Assembly: GCA_905221605.1 (NCBI GenBank)
Contig: CAJNDS010002310.1
Location: 315,001 to 379,000, forward strand
Direction of reading: 5' to 3'
Length of the DNA: 64,000 bases
Origin: Symbiodinium natans
Taxonomy: Eukaryota; Sar; Dinophyceae; Suessiales; Symbiodiniaceae
Part shown: positions 22,179 to 33,359 of the stretch, in pieces
Numbering within the stretch: the stretch's first letter is position 1
Layout of the letters: every line of letters begins with the position of its first letter
The notes under the pieces: generated by a model
The model's database searches: none
Told to the model about the DNA's origin: nothing
Seen by the model: the letters and a program-made list of their open reading frames with translations, nothing else
Translations under genes and position numbers: made by a program

Positions 22179-23447
22179 GTACGTCAGTTTTCTTTGCAAG
22201 CTTTGCAATTCCTGCGTATTCCATTTTTCCATGCGGCTGGCAACCGATGGGAGCATGTGGCTACAGCACGTCTATGTATATGTTCAAGCGGTGGGGTTCA
22301 AGGGTGGGGTTCAAGTATTCTTGAGCCAACCTTTAGAGTCCGGATCATTCCGTAAGCTTCGTAAACCGAGTGTATGGGTGGGAGCGCCTTTCCTGTGAGA
22401 AAAGTGTGGGTCGGGCCGGGACGAAGCCCTGTTGAGAAACCGTAATTCGTTGCATGGCCGGAATTTCCCTACCGCGCCCGCTCCACTGCTCCACTGTCCT
22501 CACCCCAAACAACTCAGTAGGAAGTGTAGCAATGTGGCGAGGTAATCCTCCGCGTGATTTCTCACTTCGCTCGCAAAGAAGTGTCTCTTCTCTGCCCAGA
22601 GGAGCGAACTCCAAGGAGTCCGTTCAGAGCACCACGGAGTTTGCGGGTGCCGCGGAGCGCAGCTCCCCAGAGATCCCGAGAGAAGGGCAGTTTTGCAACG
22701 AGCCGTTTTTTTGAAGAGAGAAATCTCTCACACCAATGCACAATTGCGCACATGCAGTTTTGTAGCTTCATGCGCTTCTCTCTCTTTGTTTTTCTTTTTT
22801 CTTGTTTCTCGCTCTCTCTCTCTCTGTCGGTCTTTTGGTTCATTTGCTGTCTCTCCGTTTTTGGCGTTCGTCCTCTTGTTCAGTGAGGCCGGAGCCCTCG
22901 GCCAGCAAGGTGGAGATCCAAGGCGCGCAAGCTGACAACAGAGACTGCCTTAAGTGAAGAAGAGAGAGAGCGAGAGAGAGAGCTATAGAAAGAGCACAGA
23001 CTGCGCCTCTCAGCTCTCTTGGCTTGTTAGAGGAAGTCGAAAGCTCGGAAGCCAAGGCCGGCAAGCTCGGTGACCTTTAGATCTTATTGGGACCTGGGGA
23101 AGGGATTGAGAGCAGAGGACCAGGTCGAGGCGTACAGTTCTGTTCAATCCCAAGCTGCGCGAGCCAAGTCGGCATCTTTGGTGCCCCAGCGGCCCTAGCG
23201 CCCATGCTGTGGGGAAACCGATAGTGCACGGTGCACCCACAGGCTCAGGACAGGTTCAAATTGCTTGTCAGCCAAAACCGGCTTTAGAGTCAACGGTGTT
23301 AACAGAGACACCATTTTGTCGTAAAATGTTTTCCGCCACTCCGCAGCACCAAGCCCCCCGATGAGTCCCCAAGCAGCCAGCGGTTCTCAAACTCACAGCC
23401 AGAACTGCCAAAAGCACGGAGCTTCGGCACTTTGCCACCGCCGGCAG
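22179..23447. other. No supported gene
   Basis: Contains CT-rich patches (22,775-22,850) and a short (GA)n run (22,960-22,985). Open frames on both strands lack domains. Confidence 0.4.
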
Positions 23448-23992
23448 GTGTTCCACCGACTCTATCGCGATGCATCCGCCAAGCAGGAGGCCGAAACGAT
23501 TGCAGCGCGCAAAGTCTAGGTGTGACTTGCGAAGTTCGCGGCAAGCGTGCCATATTATACGTCGCTTTAAGATCCTGCAAGGCCTTGGCGCGGAGGATTC
23601 AAGAGCAAGAAAACGAGAAGCATGAGACCCCTGCTCGGGAGGCAGGGGGGCTTTTTGTACAATGTCGCAACCCTTGGCCGCCTTGGCCGCCTTGGCCAGT
23701 CGCTTCAGTCGCTTGAGTCGCTTGAGTCGCTTGAGGCGTCAGCGCAAAGAATACGTGAGATCAGTGAGCCGAGCGCTCAGCAGACAATCGGGCTGGAGTA
23801 CACGAATGTCGAAGCGCCCCCAAAGCAGTACAGGCGCATGCACGCAGAGCTCAGGCTGTGCTCTCAGCATGAACATGGGAGGAACATGTGATGCTAAAGA
23901 GCAGGAAAAGACGCAACATACAAGCAAGGCGCAGCAACGGTGCCAAGGAAGCAGCCGTGCAAGCCGGCTTCGGAAGCGCCCAAGTCGCCAAG
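23448..23992 (+). CDS. Three candidate exons of one plus-strand gene
   Basis: Exon 23,448-23,513 (phase 0 both ends, GGCAG acceptor, GT donor) reads VFHRLYRDASAKQEAETIAA then RK. A second stretch (about 23,660-23,830) reads QSLQSLESLESLEASAQRIR with a 9-nt tandem repeat coding SLE, then EISEPSAQQTIGLEYTNVEA. Exon 23,948-23,992 (AAG acceptor, GT donor, 15 codons) reads EAAVQAGFGSAQVAK. The HRLY motif resembles HERLY in the gene at 45.3 kb. Function is unknown. Confidence 0.42.
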
Positions 23993-23996
23993 GTGG

Positions 23997-24106
23997 GAGA
24001 GAGGGCGAGAGGGAGAGAGGGCGAGAGGGAGGGAGGGAGGGGGAGAGGGGGAGAGGGGGAGGGGGAGAGGGGGAGGGGGAGGGGGAGAGGGAGAGGGAGA
24101 CAGGGC
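23997..24106 (+). repeat. GGGAGA-type purine repeat
   Basis: GAGAGGGCGAGAGG and GGGGGAGAG units run through this stretch directly after the exon donor at 23,993, so the repeat lies in the intron start or spacer. Confidence 0.85.
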
Positions 24107-24117
24107 TCGGAAAACGC

Positions 24118-24345
24118 ATGTTCACACCGCATCCAAAAATGCATGTTCCAAGAATGCATATTCAAAAACGCATGTCCAAGAATGCATGTCCAAAAACTTC
24201 CATAAATGCATGTCCAAAAGTGCATGTGCAAGAACGCATGTTCCCAAACGCATGTCCAAAAATTATATGTTCCAAAACGCATGTCCAAAAATGCATATCC
24301 AAAATTGCATGTTCCAAAAAAGCATGTCAAAAACGGTCTGTTCTG
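24118..24345 (+). repeat. Minisatellite of ~13-16-bp GCATGTCCAAAA units
   Basis: About 14 degenerate units of the form (A)ATGCATGTCCAAAA vary in length and in C/T at one position. It abuts the larger array downstream but the two units are unrelated. Confidence 0.85.
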
Positions 24346-24394
24346 AGAATGAGCTGGGGTTCTAGTGCTCGGAACCAGAGCTCGGAGGATGATG

Positions 24395-27190
24395 CTCGCT
24401 TGGCGGTGATACGTCGCGGGTGCTTGTGGTAAGGTTTTTGTCTTGGCACAACGCATGGCGCGTGGCGGTGGTATATCGCAGGTGCTTGTGGGAAGGTATT
24501 GTCTTGGCAAAATGCGTGGTGGTGATACTTCCCAGGTGTCTTGGCAAAACCAGTAGTTGTGATACTTCGCAGGTGCTTTTCGTAAGGTTTTTGTCCTGTC
24601 AAAACGCGTCGTGGTGATACTTCGCAGGTGCTTGTGGTACGTTTTTGTCTTGGCACAACGCGTGGCGCGTGGCGGTGATGCTTCGCAGGTGCTTGTGGCG
24701 AGGCTTTTTTGTTGGCAAGACGCGTTGCGGTGATACTTCACAGGTGCTTGTGGTACGGTTTTTGTCTTGGCACAACGCGTTGCGCGTGGCGGTGATTCTT
24801 CGCAGCTGCTTGTGGTAAGGGGTTCGTCTTGGCAAAACGCGTGGTGGTGATACTTCGCAGGTGCTCGTGGTAAGGTTTTTGTCTTGGCACAATGCGCGGC
24901 GCGTGGCGGTGATACTTCGCAGGTGCTTGTGGTAAGGTTTGTGTCTTGCAAAAGGCGTGGCGGTGATACTGTTCGGGTGCTTGTGGTAAGGTTTTGTCTT
25001 GGCAAAACGCGTGGCGCGTGGCGGTGATACTTCGCAGGTGCTTGTGGTAAGGTTTTTGTCTTGGCACAACGCGTGGCGCGTGGCGGTGATGCTTCGCAGG
25101 TGCTTGTGGTAAGGTTTGTGTCTTGCAAAAGGCGTGGCGGTGATACTGTTCGGGTGCTTGTGGTAAGGTTTTGTCTTGGCAAAACGCGTGGCGCGTGGCG
25201 GTGATACTTCGCAGGTGCTTGTGGTAAGGTTTTTGTCTTGGCACAACGCGTGGCGCGTGGCGGTGATGCTTCGCAGGTGCTTGTGGCATGGTTTTTTGTC
25301 TTGGCACAACACGGGGTGGTGATGCTTCGCAGGTGCTTGTGGTAAGGTTTTTGTCTTGGCTCGTGGCGGTGATACTTCGCAGGTGCTTGTGGTAAGTACG
25401 GTTTTGTCTTGGCGCGTGGCGGTGATGCTGCGCAGGTCATTGTGGTTAGGCTTTTGCCTTGGCAAAAAGGCGTGGCGGTTATAAATCGCAGGTGCTTGTG
25501 GTAAGGTTTTTGTCTTGGCACAACGCGTGGCGGAGATACTTCGCAGGTGCTTGTGCTAAGGTTGTTGCCTTAGCAAAGCGCGTGGCGGTGATACTTCGCA
25601 GGTGCTTGTGGTAAGGTTTTTGTCTTGGCACAACGCGTGGCGCGTGGCGGTGATACTTCGCAGGTGCTCGTGGTAAGGTTTTTGTTGTCTTGGCACAACA
25701 CGGGGTGGTGATGCTTCGCAGGTGCTTGTGGTAAGGTTTTTGTCTTGGCAAGAGACGTGGCGGTGATTCTTCACAGGTGCTTGTGGTAAGGTGTCTTCGC
25801 AAAACGCGTGGCGGTGATCTTTGTAGGTGCTTGTGGTAAGGTTTTTGTCTTGGCCAACTTCGTGGTGGTGATACTTCGCAGGTGCTTGTTGTAAGGTTTT
25901 TGCCTTGGCAAAACCCGTGGCGGTGATACTTTGCAGGTAGTTGTGGTAAAGTTTCTTGTCTTGGCAAAGCGAGTGGCGGTGATACTTCGCAGGTGCTTGT
26001 GGTATGAGATGTTTTCTTGGCAAACCGCGTTGCGGTGATGCTTCACAGGTGCTTGCGGTGAGGCATTTGTCTTGGCAACAGGCGTGGCGGTGATACTTCT
26101 TAGGGGCTTGTGGCGAGGCTTTTGTGTTGGCAAGAAGCGTTGCGGTGATACTTCGCAGGTGCTTGTGGTAGGTTGTCTTCGCAAGACGCATGCTGCTGAT
26201 ACTTCGCAGGTACGTACGGTAAGGTTTTTTGGCTTGGCAAAACGCGTGGCGGTGATACTTCGCAGGTGCTTGTGGTAAGGTTTTTGTCTTGGCAATACGT
26301 GTGGCGGTGATACTTCGCAGGTGCTTGTGCACTTTCAAGTACAGCAAGCACAGCTTCATTGGTTGGTAAGGTTTTTGTCTTGGCGATACGCGTGGCGGTG
26401 ATACTTCGCAAGTGCTGGTGGTAGGTTTTTGTCTTGAAAACGCATGCCGGTGATACTTCGCAGGGGCGTATGGTAAGGCTTTTTGGCTTGGCACAACGCG
26501 TGGCGGTAATACTTCGCAGGTGCTTGTGGTGCGGTTTTTGGCAAAACATGTGGTGGTGAATCTTCGCAGGTGCTTGTGGTAAGGTTTTTGTCTTGGCAAA
26601 ACGCGTCGCGGTGATACTTCGCAGGTGCTTGTGGTACGGTTTTTGGCAAAACATGTGGTGGTGAATCTTCGCAGGTGCTTGTGGTAAGGTTTTTGTCTTG
26701 GCAAAACGCGTGGCGGTGATACTTCGCAGGATGTCGCAGGTGCTTGTGGCAAAGTTTTTGTCCTGGCAAACCGCGTGGCGGTGATACTTCGCGGGTGCTT
26801 GTGGCAAAGTTTTTGTCTTGGCAAACCGCGTGGCGGTGATACTTCGCTGGTGATCGTGGCGAGGTTTTGTTTTGGCACAACGCGTGGCGGTGCTACTTAG
26901 CAAGTGCTTGTGGTAAGGTTTTTGTCTTGGCACAACGCGTGGTGGTGATACTTCGCAGATGCTTGTGGTAATTGAGGATTTTGTCTTGGCACAACGCGTG
27001 GTGGTGATAAATCGCAGGTGCTTGTGGTAAGGTTTCTTGTCTTGGCACAACGCGTGGCGCGTAGCGTCGCAGGTGCTTGTGGTAAGGTTTCTGTCTTTGC
27101 AAAACGCGTGGCGGTAGTCTTTGTAGGTGCTTGTGGTAAGGTTTTGTCTTGGCAAAACGCGTGGCGGGTGATACTTCGATGGTAAGGTTT
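24395..27190 (+). repeat. 2.8-kb minisatellite, ~54-62-bp unit
   Basis: On the order of 50 imperfect copies of a unit built from GTGGCGGTGATACTTCGCAG, GTGCTTGTGGTAAGG and TTTTTGTCTTGGCAAAACGC. Some units carry a duplicated GTGGCGC, and a higher-order repeat of about 180 bp is visible near 24,890-25,250. Because units are often multiples of 3 or lack stops, minus-strand frames of up to 556 codons (His/Thr/Lys-rich) arise. I treat them as shadows. Confidence 0.95.
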
Positions 27191-27407
27191 TTTCGTGACA
27201 AAACGTGTGCCGCTCGAAATGCTATGTTTCTGTCTATGTATCCTTTCATTGCTGTTCTTTTGCTACTGCATTTGCTGGCGGGACTTTGAGGTGTGGCTTT
27301 CATGATTACAACGACACTATTCAGGAGAGACTATGAGAGAACGTGTCTGTGTGAGTGTGCAGTGCTAGACATGTTCTTTCGGTCTGAGTTGCGATGCTAG
27401 GGCTAAA

Positions 27408-27436
27408 ATGGTCCGTGCTCTTGTGGCCATTTTTGG
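27408..27436 (+). other. Second weak spliced-leader-like word
   Basis: TTGTGGCCATTTTTGGGCTT resembles the leader core with extra T and G. It lies about 300 bp upstream of the kinase C-lobe exon. On its own it is weak evidence of a relict leader. Confidence 0.22.
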
Positions 27437-27716
27437 GCTTACTAGACCCGAGAACGGGGGGAATTTCAAAGTGCCCACCCAACCCACCCTGGGGAAGTCA
27501 GCCTGCTCGCAGCAGATCGATCTCCGAGCTAGGCGAGTGGGATCCGTCCACCCAGAAAAAGAAGGTCCGTCCGGATGCTAGTGCATTGCATTGCGGTGTG
27601 CGCGGGAAAAAGCTACCCTTTGATGCTATTCCGTCTCGCACAAGTTTTGAGAGGATACCAGGTAGGAGGAGGCTAGTACTGCCGACCTCAGCCCCCCTTT
27701 TTGATCAACCGGGGAG

Positions 27717-28178
27717 GTGCTTGGGGATGTTGGAGGGAAGCCGTACCTTTGCATGGAGCTGCTACGTGGTGGCGACCTCGGCTCCGTGCTCTTCATGCAT
27801 GGCCGCCTCAAAGAAGCCAACTTGGTGGTGATGGTCCGGCAGATGTGTGATGCCGTATGCCACTTGCACACCACTGGCTTGCTCCACCGAGACATAAAGC
27901 CTGACAATTTCGGGTTTATGTTTCCATGGACCCCTCGCTCTTCGCGCGATCCCTTCCTCAATCTTCTGGACTTTGGCGAGGCCATTTGGGCACCCGAAAC
28001 CCACGTCTTGAAGCGGAAATGCGGGGCACGGCCATACATGTCGCCAGAAATGCTGGGAGGGGCCTACAACCATCGAACCGATGTGTGGTCCTTAGGAGTA
28101 CTTTGTTTCTTCGCATTATATGGTTACGCACCATTTTCGGCCATGTTCAAAGTTGAGCTGGAGACAAAGATCCTTCGG
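27717..28178 (+). CDS. Protein kinase C-terminal lobe (partial)
   Basis: After a CGGGGAG acceptor the frame reads VLGDVGGKPYLCMELLRGGD, the hinge of a Ser/Thr kinase. It continues through the catalytic loop HRDIKPDN, DFGEA (Mg-binding), a GARPYMSPEML activation-segment end, and the helix F motif DVWSLGVLCFF. The pattern is CaMK/AGC-like. APE is SPE, and a short insert separates HRDIKPDN from DFG. The glycine loop and catalytic Lys are not found within about 500 bp upstream, and helices H-I are not found downstream. The 154 codons are one exon in a landscape of short exons, so a retroposed fragment or pseudogene is possible. A GC donor at 28,179 is an alternative explanation for the 3' end; otherwise the frame stops at 28,195. 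Confidence 0.8.
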
Positions 28179-28195
28179 GCCCCCATTTCGTGCTA

Positions 28196-29269
28196 AGCTC
28201 AGATTCATGGCATGCGCATTGTGTTTAGTCGATTCAAAACCCTGGCGTTTTCTGCAAATCTCTGCAAAGGCTGCCTCGCAAGTGCCGGGGATTCACGGTA
28301 TCGCGGACAACTGTTCGCTTTGTGAGGGGCCTGTTGCAGCGAAAACCTACAAGAAGATGGAGTGCCAGCGAGGCACAAGTGGAGGCTCGACGCCTCCCAC
28401 GATAATCAGCACAGGTCCTATGTACTTCAAGAAGGTTGGGTAAACCGTACCTGAGACAGTATGTTTATCAGTTTATCATAATCATACTAACAATGACTTA
28501 CAAGTTTGTGCTTTCGTCATTCCTTCACGGGCCTATATTATGTTTAGTGAAACCACCTCACAATCTTCATTCGCGTGGCACATGAGCACTGCCTCATTGA
28601 AATCGTGGCGACCGCAGACTGTTGCTCCTCCTGAGCCGCGCAGGTGGGTTTCACAAATTGTTTCACCGAAGCTGGAAGCCTATAGCAAACTACAAAATCT
28701 GGTGCTTGTGGCGGCGACTGTTGCTGCTGTGAGAACATGCGTCCTCTCCGTGCTTTCCTATCAAATGCACCTGACTCACGTTTTGCATTGCAGCTTTTGG
28801 CTCCAGATTGTACCATGGGCCGTCGGTCAATCCTCAGCTCCCTGTGTAGGTGTGTTACCACCACTCGACCTGCGTCAAAACGAGACCTACTGATACAGAC
28901 TCAGACCGGGGCCATGCCCGGATGCGAAAAGACCTGGAGTCGCTAGGGTAGGCGGACAAGAACATCATGCAGAAACCCCTGCGAGCAAAGTGCGCGGAGT
29001 GTTTTACATTGCGAGTAAGCTAGTGTACGTATCAGACCCTTGCTTCGCTGGGTTTCCTGCTCAGGGATCCAGAATTGTATGGCGGGGGGGGGGTCTTCAA
29101 GACATGGGAGCCCTGACACTGGCCTAAAGGACCTTGACCTAGTTGCCTCATGGGGCCCCCCTTGGCCTGCCGGGATCCTTCAGGACACGATTCCTCAGAA
29201 TTCTTGGGGCGCGGCAATGTATTGAACCCCAACAAGTCATGAAGCCCAAGAAGCAATGAAGCTAGCTAG
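28196..29269. other. No supported gene
   Basis: No kinase helix G-I region is recognisable here. AT-richer DNA around 28,440-28,540. Several open frames without domains. Confidence 0.4.
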
Positions 29270-29723
29270 CGTGCGTGCATTGATGTCCACCTTATTCGAG
29301 TGAGATCCAGTGATGGAATTGATATGTATGCCGAAGCCGAACGCGAAGAACTTTCCAACATACATTTTGCAGCCCTTGTGGATTTTTCAGAGCATGCTGT
29401 ATTCTTAAGTGGGAGGGGAGGTTTAAAATAATTAGGACCGGGTACGGAGACGGGAGGGAGAGAGGGAGAGGTAGAGAGGCAGAGGGAGAAGGGAAGAGGG
29501 AGAGGGAGAGGGACAGGAAGGAAAGAGCCAAGAGAGAGGAAGAGGCGGGTAGCGTGAACCAGGTGCATACCATCTGCCCCGATCTCGGGTGAACTCTGCG
29601 ACGTCTGCAGATGCACTGTGCCTAGACATGGCCACTCACATCCTGAAGGAAATGAGCGAAGAACAAAGACACTTCATCCAGAAGCAGCACAAATGGCCCG
29701 TTTCCAAGAGCACAAGTTGCTGA
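29270..29723 (+). CDS. Two exons, unknown protein C-terminus
   Basis: Exon 29,270 to about 29,408 follows GCTAG and reads RACIDVHLIRVRSSDGIDMY, AEAEREELSNIHFAALVDFS and EHAVFL before a GT donor. The second stretch, 29,628-29,723, reads ATHILKEMSEEQRHFIQKQH and ends in TGA. A purine-rich tract (29,445-29,550) sits in the presumed intron. Both exons are clearly coding-like; whether they join is inference. No family recognised. Confidence 0.48.
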
Positions 29724-29756
29724 GACGTTGCCGAAGTTGCGTGCTTTTGTTCCCTG

Positions 29757-30197
29757 TTGAAGCTTGAGAGCTTGAACCTCCAAGTCTACCCTGGCGTTAC
29801 TCCAAAACAACACTTCTTTTTCTTGTTCGAAGAAGGCCCAAGCAGGCCAAGCTCGGCCCGAGGTTGCGTAACTCCGAACCGGGACTCAACGGTTAGACCG
29901 TGCAGCCTTGGGGAAAAATATGCGGAAGCAGGACGACCAAGGACGCAGCTTAAAGCTGGGGCACAACAAGCAGGAGGCGTTTCAGAGCGCAGCCAAGGCC
30001 GAAGCGCCAACTACACAGGGAGACTGCAGCAGCGAAGTGCAGCAAAAAGAGCACAACATAGTTTTGAGCACTTGCGCCAGAACCGCAGTTTAAGAGCCAC
30101 TGCAGAGGCCCCTTGTTCTGCTGCCTCGACACTCGAGGGCCCTCGAGGAGGGGGCCACGCCCCCGCATACTTTGGCAACGAGGAGCCTGCGTTCTAA
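29757..30197 (+). CDS. Possible coding stretch, unknown
   Basis: A 146-codon open frame with a Gln/Arg/Ala-rich middle (GRSANYTGRLQQRSAAKRAQ). No domain. It could include exon sequence, but its ends are not splice-supported. Confidence 0.22.
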   Translation: MKLESLNLQVYPGVTPKQHFFFLFEEGPSRPSSARGCVTPNRDSTVRPCSLGEKYAEAGRPRTQLKAGAQQAGGVSERSQGRSANYTGRLQQRSAAKRAQHSFEHLRQNRSLRATAEAPCSAASTLEGPRGGGHAPAYFGNEEPAF

Positions 30198-30429
30198 AGG
30201 TCAAAAAGCGAAGCAAACAGAGACGTGCTGGGGGAGGGAGAGGAAAGAGGGGTCAAGAAAGGTTTGGAAGGAAAGAAATGGAAAGAAGAGGGTGAAGAAG
30301 AGTGTGAAGCGAGCGCAAAGAAACAAGCGAGAACACAACAGCGACAACTATGAAAAGTCTGAAAAGTGCGAAAAGTGAAAGAGGAGGGGGGCATTTCGTG
30401 AGGGGCGCTTGAGGCCGCTTTTTCTCTGA

Positions 30430-30887
30430 GAGTTTCTCTCTCTCTCTCTCTCTCTCGCTCACGCTCTCTCTTCTTGTGGGTTGCTTCCGCATAGTTTGCA
30501 TATGTTCGCTCACGCAGCCCGCAGAAAGATCAAAGAGCCACATAAAGCAGTCAGGAAAGAGCAGCGTGAGCGGCGCATGGAGGCCGGGGGGGTGGGGTGG
30601 GGGGTGGCGGGGGGACCTTGAAGAGGGTGCCTAGACGAAGTTTGTCCCTTTTCTCGCTTCTTCGGGAGTCAGTCACTCTCTCTCTCTCTCTCTCTCTCTC
30701 TCGCTTTTTGAGCTCTCCATGAAGCCCGGAAAAAGGCCGTGCGCCGAGAGCGCACGGAGGCCGAGCGCCCGGGCCTCAGGGTTGAGAAACGACTTTGTGC
30801 GACACATTTCGCAAACTCGATCGCGCCACACGAGAAGGGCGATCCCTCGCATCTGCGTGATTGTTTTTCTTGTTGTTGTTTGTGCGC

Positions 30888-30954
<67 letters not shown>

Positions 30955-30957
30955 CGG
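30430..30957 (+). repeat. (CT)n runs, then (GT)n and a ~40-nt G homopolymer
   Basis: (CT)n lies at 30,435-30,455 and 30,675-30,702. (GT)n at 30,885-30,915 passes directly into an almost uninterrupted G run to 30,952. G tracts of this size can form quadruplexes and are error-prone in sequencing. Confidence 0.9.
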
Positions 30958-31565
30958 ATCTCTTCACGATCTTTCTGGGACAGCACGCAGTGCCATCGCA
31001 CAGTTCTTCTCATCTTGGTTCAAGCGACGGTGCAGATGCAGGGTCGACACATCTCTCAACTAGCACTTTACTAACGAAAAGCAAACGGTGCCGTAGGCAT
31101 CGATTTTAACTTCTTCGTGAAAGCTTGAAGAAAAGTAGCTTGTATCTGTTCCTTCTTGGCAGCTTCTCTTCCGCACGCAGTCATTTTAGGCCTCGTCAGG
31201 CTTGTTGGGCTGAAGGTATCCCCCAGTAGAGCTGCGCATCCTGCCAGCTGAGGAAAGTATCTGGAGGACCTGGAAGCTGGTCCAAGCTGGTGTCCAAGCT
31301 GGTGTCCGAGCTGGTCTCCAAGCCAAGCTTCAGCGGAGTTCAGCACTTCTCAGCCACTTCTCAGCCTCCTCGTTCAAAGAGAGAGGACCACAGCATCCAT
31401 GTCAGAAGCCGAAGCCGGAGTCCCGAAAAGTTCTGCTCGCGGGCACTGCTTGGGCACTTCTGCAGCACGCTGCCCTTTGCCATAGGCACCGCCCCCAATC
31501 CTCTGGCTTGCTGCGATCGGCTTTACAAGGACCGTTTCTGCTTCTGCATGTTTCTGCTGTGCAAG

Positions 31566-31660
31566 TGCCTGTCAAAAAGGACAGCTCCCAGCGTGCAAGA
31601 CGCTTGCAACGATCACAGCTGGCCGCTCAGGAGGAGAGCGCTTGGCTTAGGGGGCTTTCG
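31566..31660 (+). CDS. Plus-strand exon, unknown gene
   Basis: Bounded by TGTGCAAG and a GTAATC donor, the 95-nt exon reads PVKKDSSQRARRLQRSQLAA then QEESAWLRGLS, an Arg/Gln-rich helix-like segment. Upstream (31,265-31,320) is a 12-nt GTGTCCAAGCTG tandem repeat. Other exons unassigned. Confidence 0.42.
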
Positions 31661-31823
31661 GTAATCGAAATCTGGCCGGCGAGAGGCCTGCTTTATGGAG
31701 CCCATCACAGCGAGGGCTCCAAATGTCACAGATCGTAATCACGCAGTTTGTGCCTTAAGGGCTGAGCAATGTTCCACTAGTGATTTCGGTCGCTGCATTT
31801 GCGAATGGAGGGCTGCGCATGCT

Positions 31824-31852
31824 GCCCCCCCCCCCCCCCCCCCCCCCCCCCA
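31824..31852 (+). repeat. C homopolymer, about 28 nt
   Basis: An uninterrupted C run. It lies in non-coding spacer. Confidence 0.95.
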
Positions 31853-32069
31853 TACCCCCGGGACGCTATGCATTGTGTATGCACATGGTGGGAGGTGCCT
31901 CTGCCCCCCGCCCTCCAACCTGCCCTCGAATCGGACAGTTACAAGGCTCCTCGAGGGGAGAAGGAAGAATCGAAGCGAAAACGCAATGAGCAGAAGGGAG
32001 GGAAAAACCTTTTCCAAGCAATCTTGCGAGCAGTGTGATTAAAAGTGGTGCGTGTGCACAGATTTTCGC

Positions 32070-32405
32070 CAGGCATGTTTGCAGCCGCCTAAGAAAAGAC
32101 TGCAAGAAATGTTGTGATCCACGGCATGTGGAGCTTGTAAACAGTCACAAGCGTTGCTGTTTACCACATGGATCTTGTATCGTTAGTTAAACAGTTTTCA
32201 GCGTGTAAAGATGTAGTTGAGAGCATTAATTAGTCATTTGTGACTTGTCAGCAATCCAGAAATTTACAGCACTTGAAGCTCAAGCAGACATGCTGGAATT
32301 TAATTGCAGCATTTGGAGCCTGCAAACGGCCAGAAACGCTGCACTTTTCAGCGTGTAAAGCCCGCGAAGAAAAAATGCTGCATTTCATAATCTTCAAAGC
32401 CAGGG
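32070..32405. repeat. Divergent ~150-bp tandem repeat
   Basis: GCATGTGGAGCTTGTAAACAG (32,125) resembles GCATTTGGAGCCTGCAAACGG (32,308), and TTTTCAGCGTGTAAAG occurs at 32,194 and 32,345. The repeat distance is about 150-180 bp. No coding evidence. Confidence 0.55.
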
Positions 32406-32846
32406 GGGGAAACTTGGCAAGGAAAACGGGCACACCCCAGGCCGCCTGCTCCATTAACTTGCACAATCTTGGTTCAAAAATGTCGCGCCCATATGAGTAC
32501 TTTCCAAGTGGATGTCGGGCGCCAATCCCATGCATTTGGAAACGCAATGCTCCTGGGCAGTAAGAACGCGGCCTCCACTATCAAAACCAGAAGTGCCAGG
32601 AAAAGCCCGGCCTCCACGGCAGAAAGTGCGCCAGGCCCCCGCAGCAAAAACAACGCACAAAGCAGACACAGCACAAAGCAAAAAGGGCACCCGGTCTCCA
32701 CAGCAACAGAAAGCAGCAAAAGAAGACAGCAGAAGACAAGCCTCCACAGCAAAAACGCCCTAAGGCCCTAAGTGCTGCATGCGTGTATTCCTGTAGATCT
32801 GGACGAATTGCCATGTTTGTATATCTGTATATCTTTGCTTTCAGAG

Positions 32847-32933
32847 GCAGGGGACTGGGAGGTGAAGACCCCCTCCCCAACCCGTGAAACATATGGCCCG
32901 CTCATGGACTCACGCAAGAGCAGCTTGGAATTC
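32847..32933 (+). CDS. 87-nt phase-0 exon, unknown gene
   Basis: Bounded by TTTCAGAG and a GT donor after GAATTC. The 29 codons read AGDWEVKTPSPTRETYGPLM then DSRKSSLEF. The S/T-P and RKSS motifs suggest a phosphorylated, flexible segment. Neighbour exons were not fixed. Confidence 0.45.
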
Positions 32934-33359
32934 GTGCATCCTTCATCTCATTTTGTGTTGCATCATTCCATTTCGATGGTGCAACAGCCCTGCACCTCTT
33001 TGATAGAATTTTCGGTTTGTTTCTGTTTTCTCACATATGACATTCCTGGTGTCTGGCATATGATGTACCAAGCCATCATCTCACTTCATCACTGAAAAGC
33101 CTTCCCAAAAGAAATGTTGTACATGTGGGAATTCAGGCTTTGCCGTCATGACGTGAGGGCATGTACAGACAGACGCGCGCCTTAACTAGCGACTTTTTGT
33201 CACCTTCCTCATCAAGCTTGGGTCTCGGCTCGCAACGACCAGACTTACTTGACCTTCAACGTTGTGTTAGAGTGATGTTTTGTTGAGTGTGTGTAAGAGT
33301 TTGAGACAAAGCGGCGGTCTGCTCTCGCTCTACTCTCTCTCTCTCTCCCGGCTGGCCAG

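Noticed and set aside
23851-27155. Overlapping minus-strand frames of up to 556 codons
   Set aside because: They are shadows of the 54-62-bp minisatellite; no start, splice or domain evidence.
24395-27190. CRISPR-like array
   Set aside because: Repeats are contiguous and imperfect without unique spacers, and the sequence is eukaryotic.
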